This document shows positions 1 to 8,043 of a stretch of DNA of 64,000 nt, piece after piece (position 1 is the stretch's first letter; every line of letters begins with the position of its first letter). A program made the translations under genes and the position numbers. The notes beneath the pieces are model-generated. The model was not told the origin of the DNA and made no database searches. It saw only the letters and a list, made by a program, of their open reading frames with translations. The DNA lies in NCBI GenBank assembly GCA_023410445.1, contig JAEYPT010000001.1, positions 248,001 to 312,000 of the forward strand, in the 5' to 3' direction. This DNA is from Bacillota bacterium (lineage in GTDB: Bacteria; Bacillota; Clostridia; Oscillospirales; Acutalibacteraceae).

Positions 1-2
1 GC

Positions 3-299
3 ATTGCCGCCGTTGCGGTATCCCTTGGCAAGGACGGCGTTCTGGTTGTTTGCGGAGAGGGTGTTTATCACGGCATCACGCCGGATATTCCGGTTGTCAA
101 TACTGTGGGCTGTGGCGATAGCATGGTGGCAGGTTTTGCCGTCAGCATGGCGCGCCGTGAACCGATGGCGCAGGCGATTCGCTACGCGGTGGCTGTTTCC
201 ACCGCAAATGCGCTGACCAAAGAGACAGGGTTCTTTCACCGGGAGGACCTTGAAAAGCTGCTGGGGCAGATTCAGGCCGAGCAGCTCGAAAGTTTCTGA
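3..299 (+). CDS. PfkB-family sugar kinase, C-terminal fragment
   Basis: Only the last 98 residues are in the window; the gene begins upstream. The fragment carries the second PfkB signature (VNTVGCGDSMVAGF), in which the GCGD segment supplies the anion hole and the catalytic aspartate of ribokinase-fold kinases. The sequence around it looks most like 1-phosphofructokinase/tagatose-6-phosphate kinase (FruK/LacC), which phosphorylate a sugar phosphate with ATP, but the substrate cannot be read from the fragment. An aldo/keto reductase and a FucU-type mutarotase follow on the same strand, so it may close a sugar-use operon. Confidence 0.8.
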   Translation: MAAVAVSLGKDGVLVVCGEGVYHGITPDIPVVNTVGCGDSMVAGFAVSMARREPMAQAIRYAVAVSTANALTKETGFFHREDLEKLLGQIQAEQLESF

Positions 300-363
300 T
301 TAATTTAGCCGATTCCATTCATTTTAAATAAAAAATAAAACTATTTCAAAGGAGAGATTTTAA

Positions 364-1377
364 ATGGCAGAGTTCATCAATCCTGCAATCGTTCCAAAGC
401 GTACCCTGTCAACCGGCGAGCAAATGCCCTGCATCGGGATGGGCACCTTCGGCTCCGACCGCTTCACCGCGGAGCAGGTGTCCGGTGCTGTGGCAGGCGC
501 GATCCGCTGCGGTTACCGTCTGTTTGACTGCGCGTCCGTGTATGAAAACGAGGACCTCATCGGCAAGGTGTTTGCCAACGCGTTCGAAGAGGGCGTCGTA
601 GAGCGCAAGGACCTGTTTATCACCAGTAAGGTCTGGAATGACCAGCACGGCAAAGGGGAAGTCCTCCTGGCCTGTGCCAAAACCCTGCGCGACTTGGAAC
701 TGGATTATATCGACGCGTACTTTATGCACTGGCCGTTTGCCAATTACCATGCCCCCGGATGCTCCGGCGATTCCCGCAATCCGGATTCCAAACCGTTTAG
801 GGTTGAGGATTTTATGGCAACCTGGCGTCAGATGGAAAAGCTGCATGACATGGGTTTGGTACATAATCTCGGTATGTCCAGCATGACCATCCCGAAGCTG
901 GAAGCGGTTCTGCCGCTGTGCCGTATCAAGCCGACCCTGCTTGAAATGGAGCTCCACCCGGGCTTCCAGCAGTCCGCGCTGTTCGACTATGCGGTGAAAC
1001 ACGGAATCCAGCCGGTAGGATTCTGCCCCATCGGCAGCCCCACCCGCCCGGACCGTGACAAGACCGCCGAAGACGTGGCCGATATCCAGATGCCGGAAGT
1101 TGTGGAAGTAGCGCAGGCGCACCATGTGCATCCGGCGGTGATCTGCCTGAAGTGGGCAGTACAGCGTGGCCAGATTCCGATTCCGTTCTCCATTTATGAA
1201 GCCGAGTACGTCAGCAATCTGAAATGCACGACGGAAGATCCTCTGACCGCGGAAGAGATGGAGAAAATTAAATCCGCCGATAAAAACTGCCGCTTAATCA
1301 AGGGACAGGTGTTCCTGTGGCCGCACGCTTCCAGCTGGCACGATCTCTGGGACGAAGACGGCACCATCACGAAATAA
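364..1377 (+). CDS. Aldo/keto reductase
   Basis: A 337-residue NAD(P)H-dependent oxidoreductase with the aldo/keto reductase barrel. The catalytic tetrad is visible as Asp55, Tyr60, Lys89 and His122 (DCASVY, TSKVW, MHWPF). These enzymes reduce aldehydes or ketoses, or oxidise sugars, in the cytoplasm. A strong ribosome binding site (AAGGAGAG) lies seven bases before the ATG. It ends 12 bases before a FucU-type mutarotase gene, so the two are probably cotranscribed. That pairing suggests a sugar aldehyde or lactaldehyde substrate, but this is inference. Confidence 0.85.
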   Translation: MAEFINPAIVPKRTLSTGEQMPCIGMGTFGSDRFTAEQVSGAVAGAIRCGYRLFDCASVYENEDLIGKVFANAFEEGVVERKDLFITSKVWNDQHGKGEVLLACAKTLRDLELDYIDAYFMHWPFANYHAPGCSGDSRNPDSKPFRVEDFMATWRQMEKLHDMGLVHNLGMSSMTIPKLEAVLPLCRIKPTLLEMELHPGFQQSALFDYAVKHGIQPVGFCPIGSPTRPDRDKTAEDVADIQMPEVVEVAQAHHVHPAVICLKWAVQRGQIPIPFSIYEAEYVSNLKCTTEDPLTAEEMEKIKSADKNCRLIKGQVFLWPHASSWHDLWDEDGTITK

Positions 1378-1389
1378 GGAGGGAACAGG

Positions 1390-1818
1390 ATGCTGAAAGG
1401 AATTCCTTCAATCCTGACTCCCGACCTGCTCAAAGTGCTGATGGAGATGGGCCACGGCGATGAAATCGTACTGGCTGACGGAAACTTTCCAAGGTTTGCG
1501 CATCCGGAGCGGGTAATTCGCTGCGATGGGCACGGCATTCCGGAGCTTCTGGACGCAATTCTGCAATTCATGCCGCTGGACCCCTATGTGGAAAATCCCA
1601 CGGTCTTTATGGCGGTTCTGCCGAACGATCCTTATAAGCCGGAAATTTGGCCCAGGTACCGTGAAATCGGCAAAAAGTACGAGGAGCAGGGCCTTCGGGA
1701 AATAACCATCAACAAGTTTGATTTCTATGAACGCTCGCAAAAGGCTTACGCGGTTGTTACAACCGGCGAAAAAGCGCTGTATGCGAATGTTATCCTGAAG
1801 AAAGGCGTTGTAAAGTAA
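1390..1818 (+). CDS. RbsD/FucU-family sugar mutarotase (copy 1)
   Basis: A 142-residue member of the RbsD/FucU family, which interconverts the anomers of sugars such as L-fucose and D-ribose. The family pattern MGHGDEIVLADGNFP appears near residues 20-35, and the length is typical of FucU (about 140). A second FucU paralogue is encoded at 13556 inside the fucose operon, and the two share most of the N-terminal motif. The gene follows the aldo/keto reductase after an AAGGAGGGA ribosome binding site and is followed by a terminator. The sugar handled by this copy is unknown. Confidence 0.85.
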   Translation: MLKGIPSILTPDLLKVLMEMGHGDEIVLADGNFPRFAHPERVIRCDGHGIPELLDAILQFMPLDPYVENPTVFMAVLPNDPYKPEIWPRYREIGKKYEEQGLREITINKFDFYERSQKAYAVVTTGEKALYANVILKKGVVK

Positions 1819-1882
1819 GCAGCGCCCGGTATTCCGGTAAACTGAAAAAAGCGGTCCGGCCTCTGCCGCACCCGTTTGAACG

Positions 1883-1916
1883 GCCGTCGAAGCAAGGTCT
1901 TCGGCGGCTGTTTTTT
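1883..1916 (+). terminator. Rho-independent terminator after the mutarotase gene
   Basis: A 10-bp stem (1883-1892 with 1899-1908, one G-T pair), a 6-base loop and a run of six T at 1911-1916. It closes the operon of the PfkB kinase, reductase and mutarotase. Confidence 0.8.
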
Positions 1917-1958
1917 GTATTATTTGGATAAATAATTTTGTTGTAAAATATTTTCCTG

Positions 1959-1988
1959 TTGCTAAAACGATAAAAACCTTTATATAAT
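1959..1988 (+). promoter_or_regulatory. Sigma-A promoter of sensory operon 1
   Basis: TTGCTA at 1959-1964, 18-base spacer, TATAAT at 1983-1988. The predicted start near 1995 lies 20 bases before the histidine kinase ATG. The kinase, binding protein and regulator that follow have no other clear promoter. Confidence 0.6.
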
Positions 1989-2014
1989 ATCTATGGGATT
2001 GTCCAAGAGAGGGG

Positions 2015-3796
2015 ATGACGGCGGCGTTTAAAATAGTAGAGAAAAAACAGGCGGTCGGTTCCGTCGGGAGCAAACGCCGTTCCGTGTTTCACTGGAACAG
2101 CCTGTGGGTGATTATGGCGGCAAGCACATTGGTACTTTCTTTGGCCGCGGTCATCACAATCACACTGATTGTTTACAGCCATGCCGACACCGCCATCAAT
2201 CACTCGATTGAACAGAAAAACGCGCAGATCGTTGATAACGTGTCGGATTCCATCGACAGCTACATTAAGGAAATGGTCTCCATCTCCAACAACGTTACGA
2301 ATCTGCTTGGCCAGCATTCCGCGGGGGAGCTGAACCGCAGTCTGGTGGTTTTCCTCCGTGAAGATATTGAAACCATCGCGGTGTTTGACAACAGCGGCAA
2401 GCCCGTTGTTACAACCGACAGCCGCCCTCTTCGCAAAGATATTGAGGTGACGCGCCAGAGTTGGTATACAGGTGCCAGCACCAACGGACGTCAGTACCTG
2501 ATTTCACAGCCTCATGTGCAGCGTCTGTACCGGGGAAATTACCCCTGGGTCATTACCCTGACCCGCAACGTTTCCTGGATGCAGGACGGAAGCAAACATA
2601 CCGGGATTATGATCGTAGATATGAACTTTACGCGCATCAAGGGGCTGTGTTCCCGCGATCAGAAGGACGACGGTTATATCTACATAACCGATCAGCAGGG
2701 TAATGTGGTTTACCACCCGAACCAGCAGATGATTTACGCCGGAATTTTGCCGGAAGAAGTTACCCTTGCGGCAAATCTGAAGGCAGGCAGCTCTGTGGTG
2801 AAAACAAAAAATTCCCAGCTTTCCGTTTGCGTCAAGCCGCTCTCCAATGCGGCGTGGCGTGTGATCGGCGTCTCCTCCATGAAGGGCCTCGCTACTTACG
2901 ACAGCGGCCCGGGCTCTTATATCGTACTGTCGATTATTCTTTTGGCAATTGCGATTCTGGCGGGAAGTCTGGTCCTTTCCACCGCCATGATTCTCCCGCT
3001 TCACCGCCTGATGACGCTGATGGGGCGGATGTCCGGCGGAGAAGATACCGAACCCGCGCCGGTGACGGGAATTTACGAAACCGGCCAGCTGGGCGACTCC
3101 TTTAACCGGATGGTCGCACGCATTCGGCAGCTGATGGTTCAGGTGCGCACGGAGCAGGAGCAGCTGCACCGCAGCGAATTAAAGGCGCTCAACGCGCAGA
3201 TGGACCCTCATTTCCTGTACAATACGCTGGATTCCGTCATCTGGCTTGCGGAAAGCGGTGACCAGAAGGGTGTTGTTCAGATGGTATTGGCGCTTTCCAA
3301 ATACTTCCGACTGTCCCTTTCGGGCGCAAAGGATTTTATCAGTGTGGAAGACGAACTGCAGCACGTGGAAAAGTACCTGATGATCCAGAAGATGCGTTTC
3401 GGGGATGCTTTTACCTACCGGATCGAATGTGAGGATGAGGTCCGCAGCGCCAAAACTCCGAAGATCATGCTCCAGCCCATTGTGGAAAACGCGATTGTTC
3501 ACGGGGTGGGAACGATGGGAGAGGGAGGAATCATAACAATCACGGCTCGCCGCTGCGGCGAATATCTGGAGCTTGCAGTCCATGACAACGGATGCGGAAT
3601 CAAGCAGGATATGCTGGAGCATATTCTGGAAACGGACCCGACATCCCGGTCCGGCATCGGCCTGAAGAATGTACATCAGCGCATCAAACTGGCCTGCGGG
3701 CCGGAATACGGTCTGAAGGTGGAAAGCGAGCTGGACGAAGGAACTACGGTACGGGTGCAGCTGCCGTTTTGGCTCGATCTGCCCCGGAAGGAGTGA
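2015..3796 (+). CDS. YesM/LytS-type sensor histidine kinase, sensory module 1
   Basis: A 593-residue membrane kinase. One membrane segment lies near residues 30-53, an extracytoplasmic Cache-like sensor spans about 55-295, and a second membrane segment lies near 302-327. A HAMP region (about 328-375) and a His_kinase domain with phospho-acceptor His399 in DPHFLYN follow. An ATPase domain has its N-box asparagine near 492 and a GIGLKN loop near the end. Such kinases phosphorylate YesN-type regulators. A binding-protein gene follows after 4 bases and a YesN regulator after that, so the sensor probably reads ligand through the binding protein. The ATG almost touches its purine-rich ribosome binding site, so the exact start is uncertain. 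Confidence 0.88.
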   Translation: MTAAFKIVEKKQAVGSVGSKRRSVFHWNSLWVIMAASTLVLSLAAVITITLIVYSHADTAINHSIEQKNAQIVDNVSDSIDSYIKEMVSISNNVTNLLGQHSAGELNRSLVVFLREDIETIAVFDNSGKPVVTTDSRPLRKDIEVTRQSWYTGASTNGRQYLISQPHVQRLYRGNYPWVITLTRNVSWMQDGSKHTGIMIVDMNFTRIKGLCSRDQKDDGYIYITDQQGNVVYHPNQQMIYAGILPEEVTLAANLKAGSSVVKTKNSQLSVCVKPLSNAAWRVIGVSSMKGLATYDSGPGSYIVLSIILLAIAILAGSLVLSTAMILPLHRLMTLMGRMSGGEDTEPAPVTGIYETGQLGDSFNRMVARIRQLMVQVRTEQEQLHRSELKALNAQMDPHFLYNTLDSVIWLAESGDQKGVVQMVLALSKYFRLSLSGAKDFISVEDELQHVEKYLMIQKMRFGDAFTYRIECEDEVRSAKTPKIMLQPIVENAIVHGVGTMGEGGIITITARRCGEYLELAVHDNGCGIKQDMLEHILETDPTSRSGIGLKNVHQRIKLACGPEYGLKVESELDEGTTVRVQLPFWLDLPRKE

Positions 3797-3800
3797 GACG

Positions 3801-4769
3801 ATGAAACGGCTGTGTACGCTGCTGGTAACGGTTGCCGTGCTCGCGGGCGCCGCGGTTGCCATGCTGTATTTTTGGCACACCGGCTTCAACAGCAAAAAAT
3901 ATACCTTTGATCTGATTGTAAAAGAAGCCGATATGGATTTCTGGAGGAGCGTGAACCAAGGCGCACAGGCCGCGGCTTCCACGTATAACGTCAACGTTTC
4001 CATGATCGGGCCTGCCATTGAGAAGGATTATTCGCAGCAGGTCAGTCTGCTGGAGAGTTCCATCGCCCGGAAGCCGGACGCGATTATTCTGGCGGCTGCG
4101 GATTACAATCTGCTTGCAAAGCCGGTGCAGGAGGCCATCGACAAAGGCATTCCGGTGATTATGGTAGATTCTGATGTGGATAATCCCAATACGGTTGCCT
4201 ATGTGGGGACGGATAACGTGAACCTCGGCACTCAGTTGGCAAAACAGATGCAGAAACGTCTGGACCAGACCTCGGGAGAAGTGGGAATTGTAAGTTTTGT
4301 GAAGGAAAGCTATCCTGCGGTTCAGCGGGAAAGCGGATTTCGCAGCATTCTGGGTACCGACCGCAGGTTTACACTGCTGGACACTGCGTACGGAGATTCC
4401 GACGTTCAAAAAACGGAATATCAGACGGCGGTGATGGTTGCCCAGCATCCAAAGCTGGCGGCCATTGCGTCGCTGAATGCGCAGTCCTCCGAAGGCGCCG
4501 CACAGGCGCTCAGCAAGCTGGGGCGAAAGGATATCCCCTTATTTGCCATCGACTGCACGCCGGAGGAAGCCATGTACATGGAGGACGGTATTTTAAAGCT
4601 GGCGATTTTGCAGAATCCCTACCAGATGGGGTATTACGGCGTTGAAACAGCATGTCGCCGCCTGAAAGGAGAAAAGGTAAACAACCGGTATACGGATATT
4701 TACTCGGTGGACATCACCACGCTGTTCAGCGATCGGTATCAGCAGCTGGTTTTTCCGTTTAATTCCTGA
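3801..4769 (+). CDS. Membrane-anchored periplasmic-binding-type sugar sensor, module 1
   Basis: A 322-residue RbsB-like (Peripla_BP_4) binding protein. An N-terminal hydrophobic segment (about residues 5-25) has no lipobox cysteine, so it is likely held in the membrane by an uncleaved anchor facing outward. Two Rossmann-like lobes follow, with typical motifs (DAIILAAADYN, GIPVIMVDSD, and Asn/Asp-rich hinge stretches). It is encoded between a histidine kinase and its regulator rather than with a transporter, as XylFII is in Clostridium, which binds xylose and docks on the LytS kinase. A sensory role is therefore inferred; the ligand is unknown. Confidence 0.8.
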   Translation: MKRLCTLLVTVAVLAGAAVAMLYFWHTGFNSKKYTFDLIVKEADMDFWRSVNQGAQAAASTYNVNVSMIGPAIEKDYSQQVSLLESSIARKPDAIILAAADYNLLAKPVQEAIDKGIPVIMVDSDVDNPNTVAYVGTDNVNLGTQLAKQMQKRLDQTSGEVGIVSFVKESYPAVQRESGFRSILGTDRRFTLLDTAYGDSDVQKTEYQTAVMVAQHPKLAAIASLNAQSSEGAAQALSKLGRKDIPLFAIDCTPEEAMYMEDGILKLAILQNPYQMGYYGVETACRRLKGEKVNNRYTDIYSVDITTLFSDRYQQLVFPFNS

Positions 4770-4833
4770 ACCGGTTGGGGGCGTTTTTTACGGCTTCAAA
4801 TGGGAGCCGTATCAAAGAAGGGGGAGACGGTCG

Positions 4834-6096
4834 TTGTATAAATTGATTTTCGCAGATGATGAAAAACTGGTACTGAACAAAATCAGCCAAATGGTAGATT
4901 GGAAAAGCGCGGGCTTTTCTCTTGTCGGCTGCTGCTCCAATGGCTACGAGGTCATGGAGATGATTGAAAAGGAACTGCCGGACCTTGCCATTCTCGACAT
5001 TAACATGCCGTTTATCACCGGTTTGGAAGCGGCCCGGCAGATTCGGCACAGCTACCCTCGCATCCGTCTGGTTTTCCTGACGGGCTATACGGAATTTGAG
5101 TATGCAAAGCAGGCAGTGGAACTCAACGCGCTCAAATACATTGTCAAGCCTGTGGGAGCACAGGAGCTTCGGGACGTTTTATGTGAGGCACGCTCCGCTC
5201 TGGATGAGGAAAACGGCCGGATTCAGAAAATAGCCGAGCTGGAGCAGTTTTACCAGCAGAATCAGAAAATGCTGATGCAGGATCTTCTGAGCGACAGCGC
5301 GCGTGGAGACAGCATTTATGAGCGTGTGCGGGCCTACGGGCTTAACTGGGATGAGAACTCCCTCTTTCAGGTGGCGGTTTTATCGGTTGACCGTATGGGA
5401 CACGGCGCGGGTTGGGCTGCGGACGACGACAAGGCAATGCTGTATGCTCTGTGCAACGTGACATCGGAGCTTGCGCAGGAGGCCGGGCTGGGCTTTGCCT
5501 GTATCCGAAAGGATCGGGTGATTCTGATCGGGCATTCGCGGGATGAAAGCAGTTTTTCCCGGCGGATGCAGGAGTTTGTCGAATCCGTCCTGAATCTAGC
5601 TGGGAATCAGCTGCGTTTTTCCGTCACCGCCGGGCTTGGCAACGTCTGCAAGGGCTGCGCGCAGATTGCTTCCGGCTATGACGAGGCAATCCGCGCGATG
5701 AAACTGCGCGCAAAGGAAGGCGGAAATCAGCTGTTCACCATGCAGGACCTGCAGGGGTGCGCCGGAAGCCACGCCGCCGTGTGGGACGCAGTAAACTATA
5801 TTGAATCCGTTTATGCCGACCCGAACCTTTCCGCGGATGCCGTGTGCGAGCATCTGCATTTGAGCCCGAGCTATCTGCGCGCGTTGTTTAAGCGGCAGAC
5901 GGGCAGCACCATCATCGGTTATATCACCAAGGCGCGCATGGAACGCGCGCGCACACTTTTGGAAGACGGAACGCTGAAAAACAGTCAGGTCGCGGAAAAA
6001 GTGGGGTATGTCGATCCGCATTATTTCAGCTATTGCTTTAAACAGTATTTCGGCGCCAGCCCGAACGAAATGAGAGAAAAGCTGCATGCCCTCTGA
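4834..6096 (+). CDS. YesN-type response regulator with AraC DNA-binding domain, module 1
   Basis: A 420-residue regulator. The receiver domain (about 1-120) has acidic residues at ADDE, phospho-acceptor Asp55 (LAILDIN) and conserved Lys105. A middle region and a C-terminal pair of AraC-type helix-turn-helices (about 315-415, ending in the YFSYCFKQYFG signature) follow. The start is TTG at 4834; a strong AGGGGGAG lies seven bases before it and no ATG fits. It is the partner of the kinase at 2015 and probably activates the importer operon whose promoter is at 6269. Confidence 0.88.
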   Translation: MYKLIFADDEKLVLNKISQMVDWKSAGFSLVGCCSNGYEVMEMIEKELPDLAILDINMPFITGLEAARQIRHSYPRIRLVFLTGYTEFEYAKQAVELNALKYIVKPVGAQELRDVLCEARSALDEENGRIQKIAELEQFYQQNQKMLMQDLLSDSARGDSIYERVRAYGLNWDENSLFQVAVLSVDRMGHGAGWAADDDKAMLYALCNVTSELAQEAGLGFACIRKDRVILIGHSRDESSFSRRMQEFVESVLNLAGNQLRFSVTAGLGNVCKGCAQIASGYDEAIRAMKLRAKEGGNQLFTMQDLQGCAGSHAAVWDAVNYIESVYADPNLSADAVCEHLHLSPSYLRALFKRQTGSTIIGYITKARMERARTLLEDGTLKNSQVAEKVGYVDPHYFSYCFKQYFGASPNEMREKLHAL

Positions 6097-6161
6097 CCGG
6101 GCCTTGCGGCAAGGAAAATATAAAAATATATAACGTTTTACATTTACAACTGAATATGGAG

Positions 6162-6214
6162 AAAAACTGACCTGCTTTTTACAAAAATGGTAAAAGCTGC
6201 AGGTCAGTTTTTTT
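6162..6214 (+). terminator. Rho-independent terminator after sensory operon 1
   Basis: A 14-base stem (6162-6175 with 6199-6212), with further pairing inside the loop, runs into a T tract ending at 6214. It separates the sensory operon from the importer operon. Confidence 0.8.
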
Positions 6215-6268
6215 AAGTTCAAAAAACGCTTATAACGGGTAAATAACAACTTTGTTAGAGCAAATCTC

Positions 6269-6297
6269 TTGCAGCTTCTCACTTGCCCTGATATACT
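6269..6297 (+). promoter_or_regulatory. Sigma-A promoter of importer operon 1
   Basis: TTGCAG at 6269-6274, 17-base spacer, TATACT at 6292-6297. It lies about 50 bases before the first gene of the importer operon. Confidence 0.65.
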
Positions 6298-6344
6298 GAA
6301 CGCATGAAATATAACGTTTAACTTTATGAAAGGAGATAATTGCC

Positions 6345-6980
6345 GTGATGATGCAGACAGCCCCGCAGTCAGCCGGAATCTGGGATTCCTATTACTCGGA
6401 AACAGACCCGGAGCGGCGGGCGGAACTGCTTTCCGCCGGCTGTGGGACGGAACCGGACGACGGGCTGAATAGACTCCGCCGCAGCCTGTGGGATCTCCGT
6501 TATACCGATCCGGCGGACAAAACGCACCGGGTGGATCAGCTGCTGTGGCAATGCGTGAATCTCTTGTGTCTATACAAGATGTCCGGGCCGCGGTTCCTCC
6601 GCAAAAACGGTGCAAAAGAAGTTTGTGCCGCCATGCATACCATGGGTTTTGAACAGGCTGAGGCCTGCGGAACAGAGGGAAAAAACGAACTCTACCGGGA
6701 ATTCCGCAATGCGGCGCAGCGCTATTTTTCCGTCAGCTGCGGTGACAGCAATAAATCCTACCGCAAAAAATATTTCGGCATCGTATCCATGAACGATAAG
6801 GAGCTAAGGGAAAAGGTGGCGAAAGACGCCTGGAGGCTGTCGGAAGGCGTAAAGGACCGCTTTCCGCTTCCCGAGGAAATGAATCTATTTTTCCGGGCGG
6901 TAAAAGACGAGTTCTTCGCATCCGCTCCCGACGCGCAGATGCTTTGGGACAAATGCTCATCCACATATCAAAGAAAATAA
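6345..6980 (+). CDS. Hypothetical protein, 211 aa, at head of importer operon 1
   Basis: I do not recognise a named family with confidence. The protein is soluble, with no signal peptide or membrane segment. It is rich in Arg, Glu, Tyr and Trp, with a helical appearance, and begins with a WDSYYSETDPERRAELL-like acidic/aromatic stretch. The start is GTG 6345 (AAAGGAGAT seven bases upstream), with in-frame ATGs three and six bases later. It directly follows the importer promoter and precedes the first permease by 58 bases, so it belongs to that operon. A role in transport control or sugar use is a guess from context. Confidence 0.75.
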   Translation: MMMQTAPQSAGIWDSYYSETDPERRAELLSAGCGTEPDDGLNRLRRSLWDLRYTDPADKTHRVDQLLWQCVNLLCLYKMSGPRFLRKNGAKEVCAAMHTMGFEQAEACGTEGKNELYREFRNAAQRYFSVSCGDSNKSYRKKYFGIVSMNDKELREKVAKDAWRLSEGVKDRFPLPEEMNLFFRAVKDEFFASAPDAQMLWDKCSSTYQRK

Positions 6981-7038
6981 CCTGAATGCCGGCCGCCAGT
7001 ATTTCAGGTGAATCATAAAGGGGAGATGCAGTTACGCT

Positions 7039-8028
7039 ATGGAGAAATTCAAGAATTCACGGTTTGTAAAGACCATTGGCTTCAACCGTATCGTTCTGGT
7101 AGGAGTCATCTTACTGATGTACCTGACCTTCGCGCTTTTGACGCCGGTCCTTCGCGGGGGCGCTTCGTTCGTCAAATTCGAACGCATTCTCAGCGCGCTG
7201 AACTACGCGTATTTCATTGGGTTCCTCGGGCTGGGCGTCACGTTCGTCATTGCCACCGGGGGAATCGATTTTTCACTGGGCCCGGTTATGTTCACGTCGG
7301 CGCTGATCTCCGGATATTGCCTGATGCAGTTTCACCTGCCTCTGTGGGTGTGCATCCTGATCAGTCTGCTGATCGGCACCGTGTTCGGCGTATTGAACGG
7401 ATATTTCGTCGCTTACCGTTTTCTGCCGTCGTTCATTACATCGATGGCGAGCATGCAGATCGCAAAGGGAATCGGTTCGGTCTTTACGCAGACGCAGTCC
7501 GTAACATGGCCGACCACCGGCCAGGAAAATTCCTGGTTCCGCTACCTCGTTAAATGGGGCGATATTCCCACCGGCCTGATCCTGCTGTGTTTGGTCGCAG
7601 TCGTCTGTGCCGTGGTTTTAAACAAAACAAAGGCGGGCCGCTACATTCTCTGCATCGGCAGCAATCGGGAAGCGGTGCGTCTGTCCGGAGTCAACACGAA
7701 AAAGTGGGAGATGCTGGCTTACATAATCTGCGGCCTGCTGGCCGGCATTGCGGCAATCTTCTATGTGGGCGCCTACACAACGGTTCAGCCTGGTCTCGGC
7801 GATACCTTCAACAATGAAGCAATTGCCGCGTGCGTAATGGGCGGAACCTCCATGATGGGCGGCGTGGCCTCCATTCTCGGCACGGTAATCGGCGCTGTGA
7901 TCGTCGCGCTGATGCAGGAAGGAATCCTGGCCATGGGCTTTACCATTTCCTATCAGTATGTTCTTACAGGAATCATCGTGCTGATCGCTGTCACAGCCGA
8001 CACGCTCAGCCGCAGAAAAAAGGTATAA
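7039..8028 (+). CDS. Sugar ABC importer permease 1 (RbsC/RhaP-type)
   Basis: A 329-residue permease of the BPD_transp_2 family with about eight to ten hydrophobic segments. It has the family features GVTFVIATGGIDFSLG near residue 65 and GGTSMMGG near 270. It forms the membrane channel of a ribose/rhamnose-type sugar importer. Its neighbours are the double ATPase at 8044 and a different permease at 9551. Having two distinct permeases with one ATPase resembles the rhamnose transporter RhaSTPQ rather than the one-permease ribose system. Confidence 0.88.
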   Translation: MEKFKNSRFVKTIGFNRIVLVGVILLMYLTFALLTPVLRGGASFVKFERILSALNYAYFIGFLGLGVTFVIATGGIDFSLGPVMFTSALISGYCLMQFHLPLWVCILISLLIGTVFGVLNGYFVAYRFLPSFITSMASMQIAKGIGSVFTQTQSVTWPTTGQENSWFRYLVKWGDIPTGLILLCLVAVVCAVVLNKTKAGRYILCIGSNREAVRLSGVNTKKWEMLAYIICGLLAGIAAIFYVGAYTTVQPGLGDTFNNEAIAACVMGGTSMMGGVASILGTVIGAVIVALMQEGILAMGFTISYQYVLTGIIVLIAVTADTLSRRKKV

Positions 8029-8043
8029 GGGAGGGACGCAGCT

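Larger units (their letters stand above)
6128..6319 (+). repeat. Repeated 11-mer ATATAACGTTT bracketing the importer promoter
   Basis: The sequence ATATAACGTTT occurs at 6128-6138 and at 6309-6319, each followed by a similar A/T/C-rich tail. The core AACGTT is palindromic. The second copy covers the predicted transcription start of the importer operon, the first lies about 175 bases upstream. This suggests a pair of operators, perhaps for the YesN regulator or another sugar regulator. The function is inferred only. Confidence 0.35.

Noticed and set aside
6121..6320. Catabolite-repression (cre) site
   Set aside because: The AACGTT core resembles cre loosely, but spacing and flanks do not fit TGNAANCGNTNNCA.
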